From Affinundibacterium amnicola (GTDB lineage Bacteria; Pseudomonadota; Gammaproteobacteria; Burkholderiales; Burkholderiaceae_D): a stretch of 64,000 nucleotides of DNA. Under the pieces are notes generated by a model. It worked only from the letters and a program-made list of their open reading frames with translations, did not search any database and was not told where the DNA came from. Where the stretch lies: assembly GCF_014284275.1 (NCBI RefSeq), contig NZ_JACOFU010000003.1:372001-436000 (forward strand), in the 5' to 3' direction. Shown here one piece after another: positions 9,352 to 18,016 of this stretch. Position 1 is the first letter of the stretch. The number at the start of each line of letters is the position of its first letter. A program made the translations under genes and the position numbers.

Positions 9352-9402
9352 GATGTGCTAGTGTGCTTATAAGTGGTTGAGATGGAAAACTATTCTTTTA
9401 AT

Positions 9403-10263
9403 CTAAAAACGATAAGCCAGTGCAGTTGATACATAGACGTTAGTCTTACGTTCTACTAACGGGCTCTTACTAGCGCTTCCTACTAATTGGCTTAAACTGA
9501 GCTTTGAGGTAATTAACCAAGATGCATTTAGATTCCAATTCCAAAAAGCTTCCGCGTGAATATTTTTGATACCGGCACGCGATTCAAATGGTGAATTAAT
9601 GCTTCGTCCAGCTTCAACTTCGCTGACGCCAAAATAACTATCTGCATATGCTTTGTTAACTAGATTCAAGCCGACACCAACGATCAGCTGGTGATGACGA
9701 GCAATGTCTTTGAAGTGGTATCGAAGATCAGAACTCAGCCTTATTCCTTGGCGATTATTGCCAGCACCAAATACCAGCGTATTGGTATTGCACAAGTTGT
9801 TACTAACATGAAAGTTGTAAAACCCTCCCGCTAATAATCGTGTATGGATATTTTCCATACCTATTAAACGGTTACTTTGTTTGAGATATTTTTGTTCTAA
9901 GCCAGGTCCAACCACACTGGACTGACCATATGCTGGCGACTGTATCGTATTGGATGTGCCATCAGGAGTTCGGCTAGGTTCAAGCATGATGATAGGACCG
10001 AACTCATGCCCATACTGATTTGACATATGCAAGCCTGCACTCATTCCTGCCACAAAAAGTCCATTGCTCCATTGCATTTGTAAGACGGGTACTGCAACGC
10101 GTTTTGAGCTAGCAGCACCCTCATACAAAGGACGCGATAAGACACCTAAGCCCAAATACATATCATGGCTGCCATCTGGCATCAGATTTTGTGCTGGGCT
10201 TTGCGCGTATGCTGCATGGCTAAAAGTACATGCAGCGATTAGAAAGCTGGTTATTTTCTTCAT
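9403..10263 (-). CDS. MipA/OmpV-family outer-membrane protein
   Basis: Members of this family are outer-membrane beta barrels linked to peptidoglycan synthesis scaffolding (MipA) or porin-like uptake (OmpV). The 286-residue product has a signal peptide (MKKITSFLIAACTFSHAAYA), early YLGLGVLSRPLYEGA (the usual PxYxG start of the family), alternating beta strands, and the C-terminal SLSQLVGSASKSPLVERKTNVY... ending in AYRF, the terminal Phe expected of an outer-membrane barrel. In several proteobacteria mipA genes lie next to rstA/rstB, and that is the case here. It sits between a lipoprotein gene (120 bases upstream) and an exported protein gene. Confidence 0.85.
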   Translation of the reverse strand: MKKITSFLIAACTFSHAAYAQSPAQNLMPDGSHDMYLGLGVLSRPLYEGAASSKRVAVPVLQMQWSNGLFVAGMSAGLHMSNQYGHEFGPIIMLEPSRTPDGTSNTIQSPAYGQSSVVGPGLEQKYLKQSNRLIGMENIHTRLLAGGFYNFHVSNNLCNTNTLVFGAGNNRQGIRLSSDLRYHFKDIARHHQLIVGVGLNLVNKAYADSYFGVSEVEAGRSINSPFESRAGIKNIHAEAFWNWNLNASWLITSKLSLSQLVGSASKSPLVERKTNVYVSTALAYRF

Positions 10264-10383
10264 CGTGAATTTTCAAAATTGCAAAAAATGATTTATACCC
10301 TTCAGCATTTTACAATTGAGAAATAATTTCAGGGTTGAATTTCAATTCTGAATCATAGAAAAATGAGATTAAGCTTTTTTTGT

Positions 10384-11589
10384 TTAGAATAATAAGTCCA
10401 CAGGTGCCTTAACTGAGTTAAATTCCACCGGTTCATTACTCAGGTCAACTTCAACGATGTAGTAGGGCGTTGTGATCATGGTGGTGCATACATCTTGTGG
10501 ACCGGGTTCGGTCTCATAATAGGTGGCGGCTAATTTGCCAGCGTTACGCCATATGCGTAAATTGGCAATTCTGTAGCAACCTGATCCACGTGTGCCGAGA
10601 AACACAGCAACTAGCATTTTTTTAGAGAAATCAACTTGTGCTTGTGATGCGTCGCTTTCACGGTTATGTGCTTGCCAAATATTGTTCCAAGTCGCCTGAT
10701 CTTTTATGACCAGTGTGCGGGCATCTTGAATGCCAGAGTTAACGCCAGTGATACTCTTTTGTGGGATCACAAGAGATTTACTGACATCGATGAACTCTAC
10801 AGGTAAGCTAATCTTAGGTGCTTCAACCATGTGCATAGGAGTACTTGCTGTCTGGCTCCCCGGATCGCAGTTGGCAATCGCAATTCTTTCTTCTTGAAAG
10901 TAATTAGCAATCAGTTTTTGGCCATCTGAACTCAGTTTTAAGAAGCGTGTAATGCTGCAGTTGTTTGCTGCTTTAAAGAAATTGACCAAGACCATTTTCG
11001 AGTTGAAATCGGGTGTCAATAAACTGATACCTTGTGAGAAATTGGCTGCCGTTAAGAAGTTATTCCAGCTTTGTTGGTCTTTAATCACTGTGTTTTGGGG
11101 ATTGCTACCCCGATAAAGCGGTGAAGGCAATCCTTTAATTGCGATGACATTTGATGCTGAGTTAGGAATGGTCAAACTTTGCACCTGATGTCCAGTACCC
11201 AAACCAAGATCTGCTTTATCGAGATTTTGAATCATCGTTTTAAATAAACTTTCTGCTGAGCTATCAGTGCAACTAGTGCGTGGGCCAGCGATCGAATCGG
11301 CATGAGTGCAGAGTAGCGATTGTACGGTATTGCCATATAAACTTTGTGCGTAAGAAGCATCTGCGCAGCTTCCCGCTTTATCCCACAATACGTATTTTTG
11401 ATCGACGATGAATAGACGATTCCTGAAATTCGCACAGCTTGCGTCTTTGACCAAATTCAAAAATTCGTTGTTCGCAATCGGTGGTGCAATTTTTGCCGAA
11501 TCTTGTTGTTTAACGCTACCATCACCGCCACAGGCGCTTAGGCTGGCGATTAACGATATTGCACAGAGACGAGAAATTAAGGCAGACAT
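10384..11589 (-). CDS. lipoprotein with two PrcB-like domains
   Basis: The 401-residue product has a lipoprotein signal with lipobox SLSACGGDG (Cys near residue 20). The body contains two similar units. The first, near residues 165-260, begins TVIKDQQSWNNFLTAANF with DFNSKMVLVNFF. The second, near 290-390, begins TLVIKDQATWNNIWQAHN with DFSKKMLVAVFLGTRGSGCYRI and ends TTPYYIVEVDL. This is the pattern of the PrcB C-terminal domain (Trp in DxxWxxxW, a hydrophobic strand ending FLG, then a Gly-rich turn), named after the Treponema dentilisin-complex lipoprotein PrcB. I infer an internal duplication in which the first copy has diverged. Function unknown; it is divergent from the RstB-like kinase. 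Confidence 0.72.
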   Translation of the reverse strand: MSALISRLCAISLIASLSACGGDGSVKQQDSAKIAPPIANNEFLNLVKDASCANFRNRLFIVDQKYVLWDKAGSCADASYAQSLYGNTVQSLLCTHADSIAGPRTSCTDSSAESLFKTMIQNLDKADLGLGTGHQVQSLTIPNSASNVIAIKGLPSPLYRGSNPQNTVIKDQQSWNNFLTAANFSQGISLLTPDFNSKMVLVNFFKAANNCSITRFLKLSSDGQKLIANYFQEERIAIANCDPGSQTASTPMHMVEAPKISLPVEFIDVSKSLVIPQKSITGVNSGIQDARTLVIKDQATWNNIWQAHNRESDASQAQVDFSKKMLVAVFLGTRGSGCYRIANLRIWRNAGKLAATYYETEPGPQDVCTTMITTPYYIVEVDLSNEPVEFNSVKAPVDLLF

Positions 11590-11824
11590 ACGAATTCCTT
11601 TGTACCAAATGGGTTGGATAGATGCCGATGCAGGCAGTTTTAAAATTTTTATGCTCAGTGTTCACATCTTAAAATTGATTCAAATTCAAGTCTTCCTTGA
11701 ATTAAGTTTAATTTGTCGTCAATTTGTACAAAGTATGGAAATGTGCGCAAAACCAAGGAATTTCTGTAAAAACCTCGTATTTGATCTATGCATTCTTATA
11801 AAATAGTCAGCGAGGAGAAAAATT

Positions 11825-11881
11825 ATGTGGTATTTTTGCAATAAAATTAGATTTGATCATCGTCATCGAGGCCATTCGTGA
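11825..11881 (+). CDS. 18-residue leader ORF coupled to the RstB-like kinase
   Basis: ATG at 11825 is preceded by GAGGAG (11812-11817) at a 7-base spacing, the best ribosome site in this region. It encodes MWYFCNKIRFDHRHRGHS and stops at TGA 11879-11881, which overlaps the GTG start of the kinase (GTGA). This arrangement is typical of translational coupling. The peptide is basic and aromatic/His-rich (three His and three Arg among its last ten residues). There is no known family; it may be a regulatory leader, or an upstream ORF that only serves to load ribosomes. It is too short for standard gene calling. Confidence 0.5.
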   Translation: MWYFCNKIRFDHRHRGHS

Positions 11882-13197
11882 ATCGTCTCTTCTTGCGATT
11901 TTTAATTCCGGTTTTACTTTCTATCGCATTCTCCACGGTGTTGGTGTATGCCGCGATTACTTGGATGTTTGGTGATCCAATTGAAAAAAATGCAGAGCGT
12001 CAGGCTGCGCCGCAGATCTTCTTGATCGAGCAATACATCGATAAGGCCGCGACGGACGAGTGGCTGGCTCGCTTAAACAAAGTAAGGGAAGTCTCCCAGG
12101 TTCATTTTGAATTGATCCCATTGGCTCAAGCGCTTGAAAAAGTAGATCGTGGTCAAATTAAGAAATTGCAAAATGGCAGAGTCGTAATTGATGCCGCAAA
12201 CCGTGCATTGTTTCGACGAGTTGATTTGGACGGTGAACGATATATCGGCAGTGATGAAGATGTTTTATATGTACAGAATTTGCCGATCGATTACTGGTTT
12301 AACATTCAGCTAGAGATTGTTCGGTTTGTGATTGTTGCTTTCGTGTTGTTGATTCCAATTGCATTTTGGTCGAGAGCGCATTGGCGTGATATTCAGGCAT
12401 TATCACAAGTGACAACTGCGATTGGCGAAGGCGAGTTGTCGGTACGCGCTGATACTTCAAGCAAAGCCAGTATTTATCCTTTGGCGCAACAAATTAATCA
12501 GATGGCGGGTCGCATCGAACAATTGATTAATTCTCAAAAAAATCTTTTGCATTCGGTTTCGCATGAAATCAGAACGCCAATTGCCCGTTTAGAATTTGCG
12601 CTAGAAATATTGCAAGATAGTGCAGAAATGCATTCTGAAAGAGAAAAACACCGACTCAGAATACAGGCTATGCAATCTGATTTAGGTGAACTTAACACCT
12701 TAGTTTCTGAGCTATTAAATATGGCCAAGCTTGATGCGCAGGGGCAGCTGAATAAAATTCCGCTCGATCCCAAAGAACTAATGGACAGTTGTTTGCAACA
12801 TTTGCCGCCTATGCCAGACAATATAGACTTGCAGCAAGTGTTCAATGTGAATAGTGCGCAGATTCACGCAGATCAACGTTTGTTGATACGCGCAATTCAA
12901 AATTTATTGAAGAATGCGTTTAAGTATGCTGAACGGAAAATCAGATTCACCATGCTGCAGAGATCCAATGTATTTGTTATCTTGATTGAAGATGATGGTG
13001 CCGGCATTCCCGAAGCAGACAGAGAAAAGATTTTTGAACCGTTTTATCGTTTAGACCGCAGCCGCGACCGGGCTACTGGTGGATTTGGCCTCGGCTTATC
13101 GATCGTTAAGCAAATCGTGATTTTGCACGGCGGTAGCATTACTATTGCGCAGTCAGAAATTGGTGGTGCACAGTTTGAAATTCTTCTGCCAATTTAG
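11878..13197 (+). CDS. sensor histidine kinase, RstB-like
   Basis: A membrane kinase probably paired with the RstA-like regulator at 7874. It has a first membrane helix (about residues 5-27), a periplasmic sensor of about 110 residues, a second helix near 140-162, HAMP, HisKA with LLHSVSHEIRTPIARLEFAL (phosphorylated His near 228), and an ATPase domain with NLLKNAFKYAE, DDGAGIP and GGFGLGLSIVKQ. The periplasmic QIFLIEQYIDKA and LAQALEKVDRGQ segments resemble RstB. The start is GTG at 11878, with GAGG at 11868-11871 and an overlapping upstream leader ORF. Length 439 is normal for RstB. Confidence 0.87.
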   Translation: MNRLFLRFLIPVLLSIAFSTVLVYAAITWMFGDPIEKNAERQAAPQIFLIEQYIDKAATDEWLARLNKVREVSQVHFELIPLAQALEKVDRGQIKKLQNGRVVIDAANRALFRRVDLDGERYIGSDEDVLYVQNLPIDYWFNIQLEIVRFVIVAFVLLIPIAFWSRAHWRDIQALSQVTTAIGEGELSVRADTSSKASIYPLAQQINQMAGRIEQLINSQKNLLHSVSHEIRTPIARLEFALEILQDSAEMHSEREKHRLRIQAMQSDLGELNTLVSELLNMAKLDAQGQLNKIPLDPKELMDSCLQHLPPMPDNIDLQQVFNVNSAQIHADQRLLIRAIQNLLKNAFKYAERKIRFTMLQRSNVFVILIEDDGAGIPEADREKIFEPFYRLDRSRDRATGGFGLGLSIVKQIVILHGGSITIAQSEIGGAQFEILLPI

Positions 13198-13319
13198 CTA
13201 GTGTTCATCGCTGTCAACATCATTTTTATTCGCGTTATCGTTTTACTTTGTCTGCGCTGCCGTAGTTTTCTTAAGCTTAATGGTAATGGCAACTCGTAGT
13301 AAATTTCAGGAGCATACTT

Positions 13320-14216
13320 TTGCAGTCAGTCCATCTCGATAGAAATAATCAGCTGATCGGTCTCAGTTTAGCAATTGCCGGAGCCATTCTCTTCTCTGCA
13401 AAAGCGATTGTCGCAAAACTTTTGTATGGTTATCGTCTAGATGCTGTCACGGTAATTGCCTTTAGGATGTTATTTTCCCTGCCAATTTTTGCTGCAATCG
13501 CTTGGTGGCAAAGCCGCAAGCATCCGCTGCTTTCGGCGCCTGATCGCTGGCGTTTGTTTGGCTTAGGTTTAGTTGGATATTACCTATCTAGTTTTCTGGA
13601 TTTTCTAGGATTGCAATACATTTCGGCCGGACTTGAGCGATTGATTTTATTCCTGACGCCATCCTTTGTTTTGTTGATTCATGTGTGGTGGTTTAAGCGT
13701 CAGATTCGCCCCATCGAATATCTTTCACTCGGCATTGCTTATGCAGGCATTGTGCTGGTGTTTATGCATGATTTGTCTTTTCATGGGCAGCAAGTAGTGC
13801 TCGGCGCTGGTTTAGTACTTGGCTCTGCGATTGCCTATGCTAGTTATTTGATTCAGTCAGGTGAAATGGTTGCGCGGATTGGCTCCTTGCGTTTAGTTTC
13901 GTATGCTATGTGTATTTCTAGCGCAGCTTGTATTTTGCAGTTTTTGTTGCTGCGACCAGTTGATTTGTTGATACAAGCTTGGCCCGTACTGTCTTTATCG
14001 CTTGTGAATGCGATCGCATGTACTGTGTTTCCGGTGTTTTTGACGATGTTTGCAGTGCAAAAGATTGGAGCACCAAAAGCATCGCAAGCTGGCATGATAG
14101 GTCCAGTTTCCACTTTAATATTGGGCTATATTTTTTTAAATGAAGTGATTACTATCTGGCAGTTTGCTGGTGCCAGCTTGGTGATTTTTGGCATGTATTT
14201 ATTGAGTCGCAAATAG
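13320..14216 (+). CDS. EamA/DMT-family transporter
   Basis: A drug/metabolite-superfamily transporter with ten predicted membrane helices and two EamA repeats: the first opens GLSLAIAGAILFSAKAIVAKLL and the second LGAGLVLGSAIAYASYLIQSG, with the characteristic late segment GPVSTLILGYIFLNE. The protein is 298 residues, normal for the family. The start is TTG, supported by AGGAG at 13308-13312 with a 7-base gap; no better start is seen. Substrate cannot be told from sequence. It follows the kinase gene by 122 bases on the same strand but there is no reason to link their functions. Confidence 0.85.
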   Translation: MQSVHLDRNNQLIGLSLAIAGAILFSAKAIVAKLLYGYRLDAVTVIAFRMLFSLPIFAAIAWWQSRKHPLLSAPDRWRLFGLGLVGYYLSSFLDFLGLQYISAGLERLILFLTPSFVLLIHVWWFKRQIRPIEYLSLGIAYAGIVLVFMHDLSFHGQQVVLGAGLVLGSAIAYASYLIQSGEMVARIGSLRLVSYAMCISSAACILQFLLLRPVDLLIQAWPVLSLSLVNAIACTVFPVFLTMFAVQKIGAPKASQAGMIGPVSTLILGYIFLNEVITIWQFAGASLVIFGMYLLSRK

Positions 14217-14416
14217 ACTAATGTAAATTGACTACTTGTTTGTGTTGGCGCTTTTGTAAAACAATCTAAGTATCATGCTGAATCAATAGAACTGAAGAAA
14301 CCATGATTTTCTTCTGATGAAAAGCGGCAACGACTAGTCGAATTGATTGAAAACAACATATACTCAAGCATTCGACATATCGCTGCTTATGTGTTTCTAG
14401 AAAGTAAAGAAAGTTT

Positions 14417-14566
14417 ATGACACAAGAAATTCCGACAGAAAATAATGATCAACGGACAGAAGATGACGGCAGTCCTAAGTTTGGTCGCTTATTGTTGATA
14501 CTCTTATTTGCGGTTGCGCTTATCGTTGCTATCACCTTCGCGACCGAGGCTTACCATACAGCCTAG
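14417..14566 (+). CDS. 49-residue single-pass membrane protein
   Basis: A small ORF too short for routine calling. It encodes an acidic, hydrophilic N-terminus (MTQEIPTENNDQRTEDDG), a short basic junction (SPKFGR) and one hydrophobic helix of about 20 residues (LLLILLFAVALIVAITFA) ending EAYHTA. The positive residues before the helix favour an N-in orientation. An AAGAAAG stretch lies upstream as a weak ribosome site. It sits 40 bases before the DUF1631 gene on the same strand and could be cotranscribed with it. No family recognised. Confidence 0.55.
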   Translation: MTQEIPTENNDQRTEDDGSPKFGRLLLILLFAVALIVAITFATEAYHTA

Positions 14567-14606
14567 TGCAGGATTGTCGTCTCCGATTTACTAATTTAAT
14601 GAAGCC

Positions 14607-16829
14607 ATGGATAACATTCCACTCAGCCCTGTTGTTGCAAGTTCAGCCAAAAGTAGTGCGGCAAGTGTGCTTACGCCCGAAGGGAGAAAAGCGGAATCAT
14701 CGAGTGCCTCGCGCTTGTTGATTTTACAAAGTATGGTGCCTTTAGCGACCAATCTTGTGTCCTCGCAGTTGGAAGCCTTATCCAATCGATTGGCCGATCA
14801 ATTATTTAAACTGTCGGATCAAGCAGTACGACCTGAAGAGGCAAAGCTGAGTTTAGAGGCGCATCAATTAATCAAGCGCAATAGCACGACATTTTATCGC
14901 TTGGTCGCTGGTCAGATTAATGCCGCTTTAACTAAAGAGGTTAGTGTCTTTAACACCAGAAAACGTGTGAAGAAGGATCAACAGTATTTAGACAATACTG
15001 CGCAAACTTACGAGGAGATGGAAGGCAAAATTTTGCTGCGCAATGCTAGTCACGCGCTAGAAGTTTTGAATGCCGAGCCTTTGGTAATGCTCAACACTTT
15101 GATTGGACGAATTTTGTATCGCATGCCAATTGATGTGTCACAAAATCCTTTTCGACCTGAGATTTTTGTTAAAGCCGTGCATCAAGCATGGATGGAATTG
15201 GATCCAAATCCAGCCTCGCATTTGTTAATTTTACGCTTGTTGCAACCAGCAGTTTTCTTGCAATTAAATCCGATTTTAGACGAGATTAATCAAGAGCTGA
15301 TGGCGCGTGGAATTCGTCCAGATGGCGATGATGCTTCAGATGCATCCACCGGCAGTGCCACTTATTTACCAGTACAGAAATTTTTTAGTCTTGATCCTTA
15401 TTTACAAGATAAATTAAAACGCGTTTTTTCTGGGCAAATTGAATTGCCTTATACCGATCCTGATCATGGATTGAGCAGTCTGGCGATGGTGAGTGACACG
15501 CTAACGAATCAACTAGATCATGACGCAGAGGAAGATCACGCGGACAAAGCGACGATTGACCAACAATTCTTTGAAGATTTGCGTGAAATGCAAGTCCGTT
15601 ATGCGCAGCAAGAAATCAGTACAACACAATTAAAATCACGCTTGCACAAGGTATTGCATTCACCATCTGCGCAAAAATTGAGTTTACTTGAACGTAATAC
15701 TATCGAATTATTAGCGCGTATTTTTGATTATATTTTTGCTGATCAGAGTTTAGGCAATGATGTGAAAAATATGATCGCACAATTGCAAATTCCGATTGTC
15801 CGGGTAGCATTGTCTGACCGCGATTTCTTTTTTAGAGAATCACATCCGGCGCGTACTTTGTTAGATATTTTGGGTAACTCAGGGATGTTAATGGATTCGG
15901 AATCGAGTGGTTCTGATCCTTTGCTGGGGGTGATTGGCGATGTAATCGAGCGCGTCCAGTCCGAATTTGATGAACATATAGATCTGTTTTCTGATGTTGT
16001 TTCTGATTTAGAGTCTTATTTGAAAGAAGAAGAATCTAAAGCGCAGGCAGCAATCAGTCAACCTGTACAAACTGCGTTGAGCGAAGAAAAAATGCGTGTT
16101 GCTAGGGAATTTGCTGAGCACGATGTGGCGATTCGGGTTGAGACCGGCGAAGTGGCAGGCTTCTTAGAAGTTTTTCTGGAAGAGCAATGGATACGCATAT
16201 TGACCATCGCGCATAGTGTGAAAGAAGAAAAGCCGCATGCCCTAGAAAATGCCTTAAAGACCATGGATGATTTGATCTGGAGTCTTAAACCGAAAAATAG
16301 TCCTGACGAACGTAAAGAGTTGATTGCGAAACTGCCCGCGATGTTGACTTTGTTAAATGCGTGGTTAAATGCGATTCGTTGGGATGAACCCGATCGTGTC
16401 TTGTTTTTCTCTAAGCTGGCTGAACGCCATGCTGCAATGGCAAGAGCGCCGTTGGAATTGTCACCACGTCGACAATTGGAGATTGCTGTCAATATTGCGC
16501 AACGTGCGAGTAATCGTCGTTTAGAACGTTTTGTTCATGGAAAAAATACGCAAGAAGAAGATGAGGCAAACAAAGAAGTCGCAGCTTTGGAACGTGGGAT
16601 GTGGTTAGCATTTAATGAAGATGCAGAACAGGTTACACGTTACAAACTGGCATGGATTAGTCCAAAGCGGAGTAGTTTTATTTTTGCTAGCCGTCAAGGT
16701 GATCAGGCTTTTTCTATTTCTTTGGCAGACTTGGAAGCGAAATATCGTGCTGGTGCTGTCAGTACTATTTTAGCCAATTCCCTCGTTGATCGTGCTCTGA
16801 GTTTTGCGCTGAAGGACTTGGCGGTGTGA
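14607..16829 (+). CDS. DUF1631 family protein
   Basis: A large (740 residues) cytoplasmic, mostly helical protein without signal peptide or membrane segments. It matches the DUF1631 pattern as I remember it: an N-terminal helical region with LSNRLADQLFKLSDQA, a central FFEDLREMQVRYAQ..TTQLKSRLHKVL, then VRVALSDRDFFFRESHPARTLLDILGNSG, a very conserved block (about residues 395-425), and a C-terminal beta domain with VTRYKLAWISPKRSSFIFASRQGDQAFSISLADLEAKYRAG, which resembles a PilZ-like module. The function is unknown; these proteins are common in beta- and gammaproteobacteria and the C-terminal similarity to PilZ would be compatible with nucleotide-signal binding, which is speculation. Confidence 0.85.
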   Translation: MDNIPLSPVVASSAKSSAASVLTPEGRKAESSSASRLLILQSMVPLATNLVSSQLEALSNRLADQLFKLSDQAVRPEEAKLSLEAHQLIKRNSTTFYRLVAGQINAALTKEVSVFNTRKRVKKDQQYLDNTAQTYEEMEGKILLRNASHALEVLNAEPLVMLNTLIGRILYRMPIDVSQNPFRPEIFVKAVHQAWMELDPNPASHLLILRLLQPAVFLQLNPILDEINQELMARGIRPDGDDASDASTGSATYLPVQKFFSLDPYLQDKLKRVFSGQIELPYTDPDHGLSSLAMVSDTLTNQLDHDAEEDHADKATIDQQFFEDLREMQVRYAQQEISTTQLKSRLHKVLHSPSAQKLSLLERNTIELLARIFDYIFADQSLGNDVKNMIAQLQIPIVRVALSDRDFFFRESHPARTLLDILGNSGMLMDSESSGSDPLLGVIGDVIERVQSEFDEHIDLFSDVVSDLESYLKEEESKAQAAISQPVQTALSEEKMRVAREFAEHDVAIRVETGEVAGFLEVFLEEQWIRILTIAHSVKEEKPHALENALKTMDDLIWSLKPKNSPDERKELIAKLPAMLTLLNAWLNAIRWDEPDRVLFFSKLAERHAAMARAPLELSPRRQLEIAVNIAQRASNRRLERFVHGKNTQEEDEANKEVAALERGMWLAFNEDAEQVTRYKLAWISPKRSSFIFASRQGDQAFSISLADLEAKYRAGAVSTILANSLVDRALSFALKDLAV

Positions 16830-16882
16830 TGTTGATGTGATTCTACTGATCTCGTCGGAGATGTCGGAAATGTTGAAGATAT

Positions 16883-16918
16883 AAATAGGCCCCAATCTGT
16901 GAAGTTTGGGGCTTATTT
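16883..16918. terminator. bidirectional intrinsic terminator
   Basis: GCCCCAA (16889-16895) pairs with TTGGGGC (16906-16912) around a 10-base loop, flanked by AATA on the left and TTATTTAT on the right that extend the pairing with one mismatch. It lies between the convergent DUF1631 and DUF4136 genes and can work in both directions. Confidence 0.75.
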
Positions 16919-16934
16919 ATTTGATTAAGGTGAT

Positions 16935-17642
16935 TTACTTTTCTAATTCAATCTCGACCTTGCTTTCACCAGTTTTATTTGGAAACTCGCGTAAAGCACT
17001 TTCTACAAGTAGTGCAATATATGGATCGATGTTTTCATCTGCCTGATTGGTTTTTGCGGTGACGGCATAAAGTAGTTTCCCGGTTTTTGCGTCATTGATA
17101 CGGACTTCTATTCCGTGATCAAAATATTGGCGTGCTTCTAATTGGGAGCCATAAAAAGGATCGTTCAAGCGACCAAATGCGAAAGGTGAATAGAATGGTC
17201 GAATGTAACGTGGATAAAATACGGAGCGTACTCCCATAGGATAAGGATAACGCAGAAAGCCGGAATATAAGAGACGTGTATTAAAACCACCCATAGGAAT
17301 TACCATTCCAGACGGCGTGACAATATAGCTTACGGGTCCATACAAAGAAGAAACATGTACGTTCCCTGGAATCGATATTAATTGTAGGCTGATTTTTAGT
17401 GTTGCCTTTTCGGATGCAACCTCACTAAAGCCTAATTCCTGCAGACGTGCCTTGATGTCTTCGGTAGCGTGTAGATACTCGGGTTCTTTTGCTTGTTCTG
17501 GGTGTTCAGTCAAGGTATAGGATTTATCCTGAAGGGCTTCAGGCAGTTGGTTAACTGTTTTGATGTGGCTGGTAAAAGTGCTCGCACATCCTGTGAGCAA
17601 AAAAGCACTCAATAATAGTAAGCCCGCTGTAAATTTTTTCAT
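16935..17642 (-). CDS. DUF4136 family lipoprotein
   Basis: A 235-residue predicted lipoprotein: signal MKKFTAGLLLLSAFLLTGCAS with lipobox LTGC (Cys near residue 19). Then TFTSHIKTVNQLPEALQDKSYTL, a spaced EYLHATEDIKARLQELGFSEV and TLKISLQLIS, which is the DUF4136 pattern (a three-stranded start, a helix with xLGFxxV, and a strand). A Tyr/Pro/Gly-rich middle stretch (about 120-165: FLRYPYPMGVRSVFYPRY, FYSPFAFG) follows, and the C-terminus returns to GIEVRINDAKTGKLLYAVTA and ALREFPN, typical of the family. Function unknown; probably attached to the outer or inner membrane facing the periplasm. Confidence 0.82.
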   Translation of the reverse strand: MKKFTAGLLLLSAFLLTGCASTFTSHIKTVNQLPEALQDKSYTLTEHPEQAKEPEYLHATEDIKARLQELGFSEVASEKATLKISLQLISIPGNVHVSSLYGPVSYIVTPSGMVIPMGGFNTRLLYSGFLRYPYPMGVRSVFYPRYIRPFYSPFAFGRLNDPFYGSQLEARQYFDHGIEVRINDAKTGKLLYAVTAKTNQADENIDPYIALLVESALREFPNKTGESKVEIELEK

Positions 17643-18016
17643 GATGATTGCCTCCGGTATTGCTTGATGATACTAGAACTGAGTGGACTATGTTTATTGT
17701 TATGACTCTATCATGATCTGGATTCACATGAAAGTCTGCATGATCAGTTAACGCAGGTATTATTGAAACGGTTTGCATACCACTTTGAGATAATGAATCT
17801 GTCTAAGAAATTGTTCTGTTTTGAATCTTTGCTTCAGCTTTTATTTAAGCCCATGTTTTAACGCCGAATACTGTCGCTAACGATGAATAATAAGCAGCAA
17901 ATTTTTGCATTAACAGCCTATCAGTGTCTGTGCTTGGTAAAATAGCGACTTACAATTCTTAATCTGGCGAATAACACCACTTTCGGCAGTTGTTTCTATT
18001 GATTTGGGTAAAATTT
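17643..18016. other. intergenic region before pepN
   Basis: About 370 bases between two divergent genes. It is AT-rich and must hold the promoters of both. TAAAAT at 17938-17943 is a plausible -10 for pepN. I see no convincing gene, repeat or operator in it. Confidence 0.4.

Noticed and set aside
17883..17945. A 20-codon ORF upstream of pepN
   Set aside because: No ribosome site, and a likely promoter overlaps its end.
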